Of a DNA stretch of 31,278 nt, positions 15,792 through 22,959 are shown in pieces. The stretch comes from CAZJRB01 sp964547995. GTDB taxonomy: Bacteria; Planctomycetota; Planctomycetia; Pirellulales; Thermoguttaceae. Within the stretch, counting starts at the first letter, position 1; each line of letters opens with the position of its first letter. The notes below the pieces were generated by a model. The model was not told where the DNA came from. It did no database searches and saw nothing but the letters and a program-made list of their open reading frames with translations. Where the stretch lies: positions 1-31,278 of the forward strand of contig CAZJRB010000089.1 in NCBI GenBank assembly GCA_964547995.1, in the 5' to 3' direction. The position numbers and the translations under genes are program-made.

Positions 15792-15817
15792 CCCTGGCAC
15801 GCAGTGCCAGGGCTTTT
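15792..15817 (+). terminator. Intrinsic terminator after the PPC gene
   Basis: A perfect 9-bp stem CCCTGGCAC / GTGCCAGGG (15792-15800 and 15804-15812) with a GCA loop is followed by CTTTT. It lies 27 bp after the PPC stop and just outside the tsaB stop on the other strand. The T run suits termination of rightward transcription; there is none on the left side. Confidence 0.7.
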
Positions 15818-15838
15818 CACTATCCACTATCCACTTCC
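15818..15838. repeat. Heptanucleotide array at the tsaB stop
   Basis: Three 7-bp units on the + strand: CACTATC, CACTATC, CACTTCC. On the tsaB strand they read as GTGGATA-like units and encode the last residues (Val-Asp-Ser-Gly) and the TAG stop. The array has the same orientation relative to its gene as the longer arrays after mnmE and after the gene ending at 28288. Confidence 0.75.
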
Positions 15839-16503
15839 CATTTCTCTTCGGCCGCGCTCCGCCGCGAGTAGAAGGGGGCCAACCGGTAGATGTCGTCGCG
15901 ACGGCCGGCCGCATAATCCCTCGCCGCGAGCCCTGCAACATCGGCCGCCTTGGGAGACCAGTATTGCGGGTCAAGCATCGTCACCCGGTTGGGGACTCGA
16001 TCGGCCAACTTCCGCAGGACCGGACCGCTCAGGATCGTGCCCGGCGGCAGACCGGTCAACCAGGTGTCCGCATCGACCAGGCCTGCGCGATCGACCGGCT
16101 CGAACCAACCGTCCGTAGCCCGGCGAAACGACCGGGCAACGACCTCCCCGCGCTGGGCGTCGACCGCCACCGAAAGTCCCTCAATGTCCTCGGGCGCCCG
16201 CCGGGCAATGGCCTGAAGCGTGTCGATCCCGAGAATTTCGGCCCCGGCCGCATAGGCAAAGACCTTGGCCGTGGCCATTCCCACCCGAAGACCGGTAAAT
16301 GATCCCGGCCCGGCGGTCACCGCCACGAGTTCGACATGGGAGGGCAGCCAGGCCACCTCCTCCAGCAGCGACTTCAAACCGGGGGCCAACGACTGCGCAC
16401 TGCGCTGGCTTGGATCTAACTCTTTCTCTGCCAACAACTTACCATCGCACATGGCAGCTACGGTGCCGATCATCTCCGTTGTTTCCAAAGCCACAATTCG
16501 CAT
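15820..16503 (-). CDS. tsaB: tRNA threonylcarbamoyladenosine biosynthesis protein TsaB
   Basis: 227 residues from the ATG at 16503, which gives the family N-terminus MRIVALETT. The longer frame from 16539 adds residues without conservation. TsaB is the non-catalytic ASKHA-fold partner of TsaD in making t6A at position 37 of ANN-decoding tRNAs. The hallmark segment AVTAGPGSFTGLRVG is present, as is the D-rich first strand region. The ribosome site is weak (GGGTGG). The C-terminal residues KWEVDSG and the stop lie in, or next to, a 7-bp repeat array, so the original end of the protein may have been altered. It is convergent with the PPC gene and divergent from the phosphoesterase. Confidence 0.9.
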   Translation of the reverse strand: MRIVALETTEMIGTVAAMCDGKLLAEKELDPSQRSAQSLAPGLKSLLEEVAWLPSHVELVAVTAGPGSFTGLRVGMATAKVFAYAAGAEILGIDTLQAIARRAPEDIEGLSVAVDAQRGEVVARSFRRATDGWFEPVDRAGLVDADTWLTGLPPGTILSGPVLRKLADRVPNRVTMLDPQYWSPKAADVAGLAARDYAAGRRDDIYRLAPFYSRRSAAEEKWEVDSG

Positions 16504-16633
16504 AACACACCACCCATAAGCGGCAGATCGTCCCTGCATGGAAAAAATGGCATCCGGTTCTCCGATTCGCCTTCCGATGATCCGTTTCCCAGCTTGACAA
16601 GTAGGTCACACCAAATCAAGGGGTTATCCCCGC

Positions 16634-16662
16634 TTGACCCGGCAACCTATCCACCCTACACT
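16634..16662 (+). promoter_or_regulatory. Sigma70-like promoter for the phosphoesterase
   Basis: TTGACC (16634-16639), a 17-bp spacer and TACACT (16657-16662). Transcription would begin near 16669, about 80 bp before the GTG start at 16749. The 245-bp gap between the divergent tsaB and phosphoesterase genes is a natural place for promoters of both. Confidence 0.5.
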
Positions 16663-16748
16663 GTGATATTCTGGTAATCCGTTATCCAGTTTCTGTTTTT
16701 TTGTGGGGCGTCCGCAGTTGAAGGCGGGCACAGAGGAAGCCTGATAGC

Positions 16749-17498
16749 GTGAAACGTGCCCTGATCAGCGATATCCACAGCAACCTCGAGAGCATCGAGG
16801 CGGTTCTGGCCGACATCCAAGAGCAGCAGGTTGACGAGATCTACTGCCTGGGCGACCTCGTCGGGTACGGCCCGAATCCCTGCGAGGTCATCGACGTGAT
16901 CATGAAGTGCGACGTCTGCCTACTGGGTAACCACGACCAGGGTGCTTTGTTCGATCCCGAGGGTTTCAACACCGGGGCGGAACGGGCCATCTTCTGGACC
17001 CGACGACTGCTCGAAAACTCGACCAGCCAACACAGCGATCGAGATCGACGTTGGACTTTTCTGGGTGAACTGCCGCGGAATTATCAGGACGGCGACTTCC
17101 TCTTTGTCCACGGTTCCGCACGAAACCCTTTGAATGAATACGTGTTCCCCGAGGACATCTACAACAAACGCAAGCTGGAGAAAATCTTCATCCTGATCCC
17201 CCGGTATGCCTTCCAGGGACACACTCATGTGCCCGGAATCTTCACCGAAAGCTACAATTTCCTCAGCCCCGAGGAAGTCAGTTGCGAATACGATCTGGGC
17301 GACGAAAAAGCGATGATTAACGTCGGCTCGGTCGGGCAACCGCGCGACGGGGATCCAAGATCCTGTTACGTCATTCTGGAAGACAGCTCGATCCAGTTCC
17401 GGCGGGTGGAGTATCCCGTTCAAAAGACCATCGATAAGATCTACGAAATCCCCGAGTTGGACAATTTCCTGGGTGACCGGCTGCGTGACGGGCGGTAG
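16749..17498 (+). CDS. Metallophosphoesterase, YfcE/ApaH-like calcineurin fold
   Basis: 249 residues. All family metal-binding motifs are visible: Asp8 and His10 in SDIHSN, the GD motif in CLGDLVGYGPNP, GNHD in LLGNHDQG, a His in FVHGSARNP and GHTH in FQGHTHVPG. These bind a two-metal centre that hydrolyses phosphoesters. The substrate is not determined; relatives act on nucleotides, diadenosine polyphosphates or proteins. The GTG start at 16749 is chosen because GAGGAAG (16733-16739) lies 9 bases upstream. It sits 63 bp before yidC and may be co-transcribed with it. Confidence 0.85.
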   Translation: MKRALISDIHSNLESIEAVLADIQEQQVDEIYCLGDLVGYGPNPCEVIDVIMKCDVCLLGNHDQGALFDPEGFNTGAERAIFWTRRLLENSTSQHSDRDRRWTFLGELPRNYQDGDFLFVHGSARNPLNEYVFPEDIYNKRKLEKIFILIPRYAFQGHTHVPGIFTESYNFLSPEEVSCEYDLGDEKAMINVGSVGQPRDGDPRSCYVILEDSSIQFRRVEYPVQKTIDKIYEIPELDNFLGDRLRDGR

Positions 17499-17561
17499 GA
17501 TCGCTCTGCAATACGGGCCGTTGCGGAGCATCAGACTGCTCCACAGAAGAGTCCTTAATCA

Positions 17562-20207
17562 ATGGAACGACGTCTTCTTCTATTCATTGTTCTCTCTTTT
17601 GCAATTCTCTGGTTGCACGTCATGTTCTTCACCCCGAAGCGGCCGCCGAAGAAGGCCCCCGGGGTCGCCGCGCAGAAGGAGGCGGAGGAGCAGGGGAATG
17701 AGGGCCGGGAAAACGGAAAACAGAAACCGCCCAAAGCGGAAGCAGCCGAAGAGCCTCGAGATGAAGCGGAGGTGGCCGCCGTCGTGGAAACGCCGGAAAC
17801 GCCTCCCCGGTGGGTCACGCTCGGGTCGGCCGATCCCGAGGCGGGGTACCGCATGCTGGTTACCCTGACCAACAAAGGGGGCGCCGTCGCGCGGATCGAG
17901 CTGAACAGCCACAAGTATCACGACCTGGACGACCGCAGCGGATATCTCGGCAATCTCGTAATGGACGAGTCGGCGATTGACGAGGCATTGCAGGGAAAGG
18001 GTTGCCCTGTGCAGATAGTCGGGCCGGGCACGCCCGCCGAAAAGGCCGGGCTCAGGCCCGGCGACTTGATCAAGACGCTCGACGGCCGGGAGATCGCCGG
18101 CACGGAGGATTTCGCCGCGGCACTGGAGGAAACCAGGCCCGGCCGGGAAATCACGCTGACGGTCATTCGCAAGAACAAAGAAAACGAGGACGAAGAAAAG
18201 ACGCTCACCGCGACAACCGAGCGGCGCCCCTTGGAGCTGATTCGTCCGGACGGCAGCGATCCGCTTTCTTTCCTGTTCACGCTGGATCAGTACGGCGACC
18301 GGAAACTCGCGGACCAGCGGAAGCGAGACGCGTGTCTCGCACGGCTCTTCGACGACCTGAACGTCCGGGAACCGGTCCTGCGCGAGCTGGACCTGTCGGA
18401 TCTGAACATGTCCGAGGGCGAAATCCGGGTTCCCCGCAAGGGGAAGGAACAGTGGACGGAGTTGACCGAGGCCCCCCGGCAGGCTTTGAATGCTTGGCTG
18501 GCAGTTCGCGGAAAAAAGGCGGGCCCCCTGTTCCCGTCCTCGCCGGGCGACATCGAGCGGCGGCTTCCCGTCGAGCGAATTGAGGCCATCGTCGAACAAC
18601 TCCGCGATCGGGGCCAGGGCAGCCGCGATGCGCCGCTGTTCGTCGAACTCGACGGCCTCGACCTGCGGACCGGCAACTGGGAAATCGTTGCCTCGGGGCG
18701 CGACACCGCCGTATTCCGCCGCGTGCTGCCGAAATTCGGGCTCGAAATCACGAAGACCTACCGGCTGGCCGAGGTTCCCCGGGATCAGCAGGGGAATGCC
18801 AACTACCCGGCGTATCACCTCATGTTCGATGTGAAAGTCCGCAACACCGGCAAGAGAAAACACCAGGTGGCCTACCAACTGGACGGCCCGACCGGGTTGC
18901 CGGACGAAGGGGCCTGGTACGCGAACAAGGTGAGCCGCAACTGGGGCAAGGCCGGGCTCCGCGACGTGGTCGTCTCTCTCGACCGGCAGACACCCAAACT
19001 GATCACCTGCTCGAAGATCGCCAACAACAAGGTCGAAGACCTCCCTTGGCAGGATCAATCGGTTACCTACATCGGCGTCGACGCCCAGTATTTCTCGGCA
19101 GTCATGATACCGGAGAAGGAAGACCCGGCGGAAATATGGTTCGCCGAGTCGTGGCCGATCCGCGTGGGGCCGGTCGAAGAGAAAATGCCGGAAAAGACCG
19201 ATACCTCGTGCCGGCTCATCAGCCGGACGCGGGAACTCGAGCCCGGCGACGAAATGGGGTGCCGGTTCACCGTCTTCACCGGGCCAAAACAGCCGAAACT
19301 GCTGGCCCACTACCGCCTGGGCGAACTGGTCTACTATGGATGGTTCGGCTTCCTGGCCGAACCGCTGTCCCACATCCTACACGCCTTCTACATGGTCGTC
19401 CGGAATTACGGGCTCGCGATCATTTTGCTGACGGTCCTGGTTCGCGGCTGCATGTTCCCCCTAAGCCGCAAGCAGGTCCTGGGCGCCCTGAAGATGCAGG
19501 AGTTGCAGCCGGAACTCAAGAAGATCCAGGAGAAGTACAAAAAGGACATGGAGGGCCGGACCAAGGCCCAGCAAGAGCTGTTCCGCAAACACAACTACAA
19601 CCCTCTAAGCGGCTGCCTGGTGTTGTTCATCCAGTTGCCGATATTCATTGCGCTCTACCGGTCGCTGATGGTCGACATCGAGCTGCGTCAGGCGCCGTTG
19701 ATCTCTCAGAGTATCCGCTGGTGCTCCAACCTGGCCGCCCCCGACATGCTCTACGACTGGAGTTGGTTCATGCCGGAGTTCATCAATCGCGGGGGGTCGG
19801 GAATCTTCACCCTGGGACCCTACTTCAACCTCTTGCCCGTCCTGACCATCGGACTGTTCATCATGCAACAGAAAATGTTCATGCCCCCCCCGACCGACGA
19901 TCAGCAGGCCATGCAGCAGAAGATGATGAAGTACATGATGGTCTTCATGGGCTTCATTTTCTTCAAAGTGGCAAGCGGCCTGTGCATCTACTTCATCGCC
20001 TCCAGCCTGTGGGGGCTCGCCGAGCGACAACTGCTGCCCAAGACGAAACCGCCGGAATCGGCCGATAAGACCGAGTCCCGCGCCGACGCCAAAGCGCGGG
20101 CGCGGGCGCAAGCCCTCGCAGAGGCCAAGGCCAAGGAAAAACGGTCGGCCGGCGGGCGCGACGGCGAGGCCCGAAAGAAAAAGAAGAGAAGTCGCGGCAG
20201 GAAGTAG
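17562..20207 (+). CDS. yidC: Membrane protein insertase YidC with PDZ domain and recombinase-like insert
   Basis: 881 residues, against about 550 for the E. coli protein. Residue 1 starts MERRLLLFIVLSFAIL, the first membrane helix; a charged linker follows. The periplasmic domain begins near residue 85 and contains a PDZ domain (about 147-218, GPGTPAEKAGLRPGDLI). A segment at about 241-350 resembles the first half of a tyrosine-recombinase catalytic domain (NVREPVLRELDLSDLNM, RVPRKGKEQ, GPLFPSS); neither the HxxR pair nor the tyrosine is seen. The domain then resumes at PLFVELDGLDLRTGNWE. The conserved insertase core starts near 590 and includes Arg628 of the hydrophilic groove. The tail is very basic (KKKKRSRGRK), as expected for ribosome contact. 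It inserts and folds inner-membrane proteins, alone or with SecYEG. mnmE follows at once, a conserved order. Confidence 0.93.
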   Translation: MERRLLLFIVLSFAILWLHVMFFTPKRPPKKAPGVAAQKEAEEQGNEGRENGKQKPPKAEAAEEPRDEAEVAAVVETPETPPRWVTLGSADPEAGYRMLVTLTNKGGAVARIELNSHKYHDLDDRSGYLGNLVMDESAIDEALQGKGCPVQIVGPGTPAEKAGLRPGDLIKTLDGREIAGTEDFAAALEETRPGREITLTVIRKNKENEDEEKTLTATTERRPLELIRPDGSDPLSFLFTLDQYGDRKLADQRKRDACLARLFDDLNVREPVLRELDLSDLNMSEGEIRVPRKGKEQWTELTEAPRQALNAWLAVRGKKAGPLFPSSPGDIERRLPVERIEAIVEQLRDRGQGSRDAPLFVELDGLDLRTGNWEIVASGRDTAVFRRVLPKFGLEITKTYRLAEVPRDQQGNANYPAYHLMFDVKVRNTGKRKHQVAYQLDGPTGLPDEGAWYANKVSRNWGKAGLRDVVVSLDRQTPKLITCSKIANNKVEDLPWQDQSVTYIGVDAQYFSAVMIPEKEDPAEIWFAESWPIRVGPVEEKMPEKTDTSCRLISRTRELEPGDEMGCRFTVFTGPKQPKLLAHYRLGELVYYGWFGFLAEPLSHILHAFYMVVRNYGLAIILLTVLVRGCMFPLSRKQVLGALKMQELQPELKKIQEKYKKDMEGRTKAQQELFRKHNYNPLSGCLVLFIQLPIFIALYRSLMVDIELRQAPLISQSIRWCSNLAAPDMLYDWSWFMPEFINRGGSGIFTLGPYFNLLPVLTIGLFIMQQKMFMPPPTDDQQAMQQKMMKYMMVFMGFIFFKVASGLCIYFIASSLWGLAERQLLPKTKPPESADKTESRADAKARARAQALAEAKAKEKRSAGGRDGEARKKKKRSRGRK

Positions 20208-20221
20208 CTCGACGCGTTCCC

Positions 20222-21592
20222 ATGTACCCGCTCGACGATACGATCACCGCCATCGCTTCCCCGCCCGGAGGCGCCGCCCGCGGAATCGTACGAATCAGCG
20301 GTGCAGAAACCCTCGCGTGCCTCCGGGATTTGTTCCATGCGGACAACGGAGAGGATCTCCCGTGCGACGCGCCAAAAGCGATTTCCGGCTCGCTGCACCT
20401 GCCCGGCGTTGCTTCGCCCCTGCCGTGCGATCTCTATCTCTGGCCCGACGGCCGGAGCTACACGGGCGGCCTGCTCGCCGAGATCCACGCGCCCGGTTCC
20501 CCGCCCCTTCTGGAGGCCGTGCTCCGCTCGCTCTGCCGCGCCGGCGCGCGAATGGCCGAGCCGGGGGAGTTCACGCTTAGGGCCTTTCTGGCCGGGCGGA
20601 TCGATCTTACTCGGGCCGAGGCCGTGTTGGGGGTGATCGACGCCGCCGATCCGCGCCGGCTCGGCGTCGCCTTGACGCAACTTGCCGGCGGGCTGGCCGA
20701 ACCGCTGGGCCGGTTGCGCAACGATCTGCTCGAATTGCTGGCCCACCTCGAAGCCGGACTCGATTTCGCCGAAGAAGACCTGACGTTTATCCCGCCGGAG
20801 CAACTCGACCGCCAACTGGGCGAAGCCCAACAGCTCGTATCGAAGCTGGTCGAACAAATGGCCTCGCGGGGAGAAGGCAGCCAACTGATCCGCGCCGTCT
20901 TGGTCGGGCGGCCGAATGCCGGAAAGAGCAGCCTGTTCAACGCCTTGGCCCGAAACGCCGGGGCCATCGTCTCCGAACACCCGTACACAACGCGCGATTA
21001 CCTCACCGCCGAACTCGATCTCGACGGGGTGAAATGCCAACTCGTAGATACGGCCGGCACCACAAACAGCGCCGCGGAAACCGCACCCGATGTCCCTCAA
21101 AGTGCGGACCAGGCAGCCCGGGCCGTTGCGCGGCAACAGGGCCGTCGAGCGCACGTGCAAATTCTCTGTCTCGACGCCGCCGGGGCAATCGGCAAGCCGG
21201 AACAGGAGCAACTGCCCGAAACGGCCGACGCCGAGCGGATCGTTGTTCTGACAAAAGTCGACTTGAACCGTTCGGCGGCCGGCGCCCACCCGCAAATCCC
21301 TACTTCCGCCGTCACCGACGAAGGGATCGACGCCTTGCGCCGCGCGCTCCGCGATGCCGTCCTGGCGGCCGGGGCAAGCGGCGCCGGGGTCGTCGCGGGC
21401 ACCGCCGTCCGCTGCCGCGAGTCGCTCCGGTTGGCCGGCGAAAGCCTGAAACGCGCCCGCCGCTCTCCCGGCGAGGAGTTGATCGCCGCAGAACTCCGCG
21501 TGGCACTCGATGAACTCGGCAAGGTCGTCGGAGCCGTCTATACCGACGACGTGTTGGATCGCATTTTCAGCCGCTTCTGTATCGGGAAATAG
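20222..21592 (+). CDS. mnmE: tRNA modification GTPase MnmE
   Basis: 456 residues, normal for the family. The N-terminal formyl-THF-binding domain starts with DTITAIASPPGGAARGIVRISG. A helical domain carries an embedded G domain with G1 GRPNAGKS (229-236), the TTRD K-loop/switch segment, G3 DTAG and G4 TKVD. The protein ends in FCIGK, where the Cys is the conserved residue of the C-terminal motif. With MnmG it modifies the wobble uridine of certain tRNAs to the 5-(carboxymethyl)aminomethyl form. The start lies 14 bp after yidC; the nearest purine-rich site (AGGAAG, 20199-20204) is rather far. The stop is directly followed by a degenerate 7-bp array. Confidence 0.95.
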   Translation: MYPLDDTITAIASPPGGAARGIVRISGAETLACLRDLFHADNGEDLPCDAPKAISGSLHLPGVASPLPCDLYLWPDGRSYTGGLLAEIHAPGSPPLLEAVLRSLCRAGARMAEPGEFTLRAFLAGRIDLTRAEAVLGVIDAADPRRLGVALTQLAGGLAEPLGRLRNDLLELLAHLEAGLDFAEEDLTFIPPEQLDRQLGEAQQLVSKLVEQMASRGEGSQLIRAVLVGRPNAGKSSLFNALARNAGAIVSEHPYTTRDYLTAELDLDGVKCQLVDTAGTTNSAAETAPDVPQSADQAARAVARQQGRRAHVQILCLDAAGAIGKPEQEQLPETADAERIVVLTKVDLNRSAAGAHPQIPTSAVTDEGIDALRRALRDAVLAAGASGAGVVAGTAVRCRESLRLAGESLKRARRSPGEELIAAELRVALDELGKVVGAVYTDDVLDRIFSRFCIGK

Positions 21593-21648
21593 AAGGAAGA
21601 GGGAAGCGGGAAATGAGGGGGTAGTTGACAGCGGTTCGTGGATAGTGG
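21593..21648. repeat. Degenerate heptanucleotide array directly after the mnmE stop
   Basis: About eight 7-bp units, most of them ending in G or GG (for example AGGGAAG, CGGGAAA, TTCGTGG, ATAGTGG), fill the space after the TAG at 21590-21592. The last units match the TGGATAG/TGGAGAG type found after tsaB and after the gene ending at 28288. The array leads into the CCGCTTGCGG element at 21654. Confidence 0.6.
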
Positions 21649-21653
21649 AAACT

Positions 21654-21675
21654 CCGCTTGCGGCTTCGCACAAAT
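21654..21675 (+). repeat. Dispersed 22-bp element, copy 1
   Basis: Begins CCGCTTGCGGCTTCGCA and ends CAAAT. It matches the minus strand of 28210-28231 at 21 of 22 positions. Its first ten bases form the palindrome CCGC-TT-GCGG. Both copies follow a heptad array in the same relative orientation and precede the next gene on the same strand, so array and element appear to travel as one unit. Confidence 0.7.
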
Positions 21676-21710
21676 AACTCTTAACTCTCAACTCTCAACT
21701 CCGGACTCCC
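21676..21710. repeat. AACTCTC heptad array abutting the ribokinase start
   Basis: Five 7-bp units: AACTCTT, AACTCTC, AACTCTC, AACTCCG, GACTCCC. The last base touches the ATG at 21711, so the place of a ribosome site is taken by pyrimidine-rich repeat and no Shine-Dalgarno sequence is visible. Confidence 0.75.
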
Positions 21711-22619
21711 ATGATCATCGTCCTTGGTTCGATCAACACCGACTTGGTCATTCGCGGTCCTCGCTTGCCGGGTCCCGGCGAGACGGTTCTCGGCGGCGAG
21801 TTTTATCGGGCCCACGGCGGCAAGGGGGCCAACCAGGCGGTGGCCGCCGCCCGGGCGTCCGGCGAGCCGGTCACCTTCATCGCCGCGGTCGGCGACGATC
21901 CGTTCGGCCGCGACGCACTCGACCATTTCGCCGGCGAAAACCTCGACACCCGCTACCTGAAAACGGTGCCGGGCCAGCCCTCCGGCGTCGCGCTGATCCT
22001 GGTCGACCGGCAGGGCGAAAATCTCATTAGCGTCGCTTCCGGCGCCAACGAGTCGCTTTCGCCCGCCGACGTGGATGCCGTGCCCGAAGAGGTCTTTCAC
22101 AAGGCGGACGTGTTGCTCGCGTGCCTGGAATCGCCGCTGGAGACAACCGCCCGCGGCCTCGAGCGGGCCAGGGATGCCGGGCTGCGGACGATCCTCAATC
22201 CCGCGCCGGCCAACGAGGCGATCGTTCCGCGCGGGCTGTTGGCGCTGACCGACGTGCTCACCCCGAACGAAGGCGAAGCAGCCACACTGGCCGGGATTGA
22301 ATCCGAAAACTCCGCCGGCGCCGCGGCGGCCCGGCTTCGAGAACTCGGCTGCCGCAACTGCGTGATCACCCTGGGTGTCCGGGGATGTCTGGTCGTCGAC
22401 GAGCAAGGCAACGAAACAGGCATCGGGGGCCACCCGGTCGACGCGGTCGACGCGACGGCGGCCGGCGATGCGTTCAACGGGGCGTTGGCCGTCGCACTCT
22501 CGGAAGGCCGCCCGCTGGTCGAGGCCGCACGCTTCGCCAATCGCGCGGCGGCCATCGCCGTGACCCGAGCCGGGGCCCAGCCGTCACTGCCGACCCGCGC
22601 GGAAATCGAAGCCCCATAA
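21711..22619 (+). CDS. rbsK: Ribokinase, PfkB family
   Basis: 302 residues. It opens with IIVLGSINTDLV, the PfkB start, and has the substrate-binding GGKGANQAVAAA motif (about 41-52) and the C-terminal motif DATAAGDAFNG with catalytic Asp253. It transfers phosphate from ATP to ribose giving ribose-5-phosphate; closely related sugar kinases cannot be excluded, but the GGKGANQA and DxTAAGD signatures favour ribokinase. No ribose transporter or repressor gene is adjacent. The start has no ribosome site because a 7-bp array abuts it, and the TAA stop lies inside the left arm of a 25-bp inverted repeat. Confidence 0.87.
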   Translation: MIIVLGSINTDLVIRGPRLPGPGETVLGGEFYRAHGGKGANQAVAAARASGEPVTFIAAVGDDPFGRDALDHFAGENLDTRYLKTVPGQPSGVALILVDRQGENLISVASGANESLSPADVDAVPEEVFHKADVLLACLESPLETTARGLERARDAGLRTILNPAPANEAIVPRGLLALTDVLTPNEGEAATLAGIESENSAGAAAARLRELGCRNCVITLGVRGCLVVDEQGNETGIGGHPVDAVDATAAGDAFNGALAVALSEGRPLVEAARFANRAAAIAVTRAGAQPSLPTRAEIEAP

Positions 22620-22699
22620 AGCCGCGACCGTTGGTCGCGCCGGCACGAGTGGCGGTAATCGCTGACAGCGCTGGGCGCGACCAACGGTCGCGGCTTTAT
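22616..22699. repeat. 25-bp perfect inverted repeat, family A copy 1
   Basis: Arms at 22616-22640 and 22675-22699 are perfect reverse complements around a 34-base spacer. Each arm contains GCCGCGACCGTTGGTCGCGC or its complement, itself partly self-complementary (GCGACCGTTGGTCGC). The ribokinase TAA stop (22617-22619) lies within the left arm. The right arm is identical, base for base, to 28864-28888. It can form a strong hairpin at the end of the ribokinase transcript but has no T run, so it may protect the mRNA end or act as a mobile palindrome rather than as a classic terminator. Confidence 0.85.
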
Positions 22700-22959
22700 G
22701 ACCGGAATTACCGAAGTTGTTCTTGAGCAACCCCTAAGTTGCACGTCGCCGGGCAATCCGGTATCCTGTTGGCAGGTTGTCCTGACATCACCAGTACCAT
22801 ACGACCATTGAAACCGTGGGTGCCATGCCCACGCTTGCCGTGGGCATGTTCTGCAACGTCCACAAACATGCCCACGGCAAGCGTGGGCATGGCACCCGCA
22901 CCCGACCACCAACGATCTCAGTTGTCACACCGTACTATCACCAACCACGGAGACTTACC
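22620..22959. other. Gap between ribokinase and SGNH hydrolase, mostly repeats
   Basis: 340 bases without a gene. It holds most of the 25-bp inverted repeat (to 22699) and the 33-bp inverted repeat (22818-22897). Between them lies about 120 bp in which I see no promoter with good hexamers. The open frame that runs through the second hairpin from 22816 into the hydrolase is read-through of repeat sequence and is not the likely start. Confidence 0.6.
22818..22897. repeat. 33-bp perfect inverted repeat, family B
   Basis: Arms at 22818-22850 and 22865-22897 are perfect reverse complements around a 14-base loop. The left arm begins GGGTGCCATGCCCACGC; each arm also folds on itself (GCCCACG-CTTGC-CGTGGGC). 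It lies upstream of the SGNH hydrolase start, outside any gene. No T run follows. It looks like a dispersed palindromic element; only one copy is in the window. Confidence 0.85.

Noticed and set aside
16594..16599. TTGACA as a -35 element between tsaB and the phosphoesterase
   Set aside because: No acceptable -10 lies 16-18 bp downstream; the TTGACC/TACACT pair at 16634-16662 is better.
18282..18615. A separate integrase gene or pseudogene overlapping yidC
   Set aside because: The similarity lies in the yidC frame itself, without its own start, stop, frameshift or C-terminal catalytic residues, so it is described as an in-frame insert.
17580..19373. 597-residue minus-strand frame opposite yidC
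   Set aside because: Shadow of yidC; no ribosome site or domain.
22816..22959. N-terminal extension of the SGNH hydrolase through the 33-bp inverted repeat
   Set aside because: The extension is encoded by the palindrome, and a signal peptide with a good ribosome site begins at 22960.
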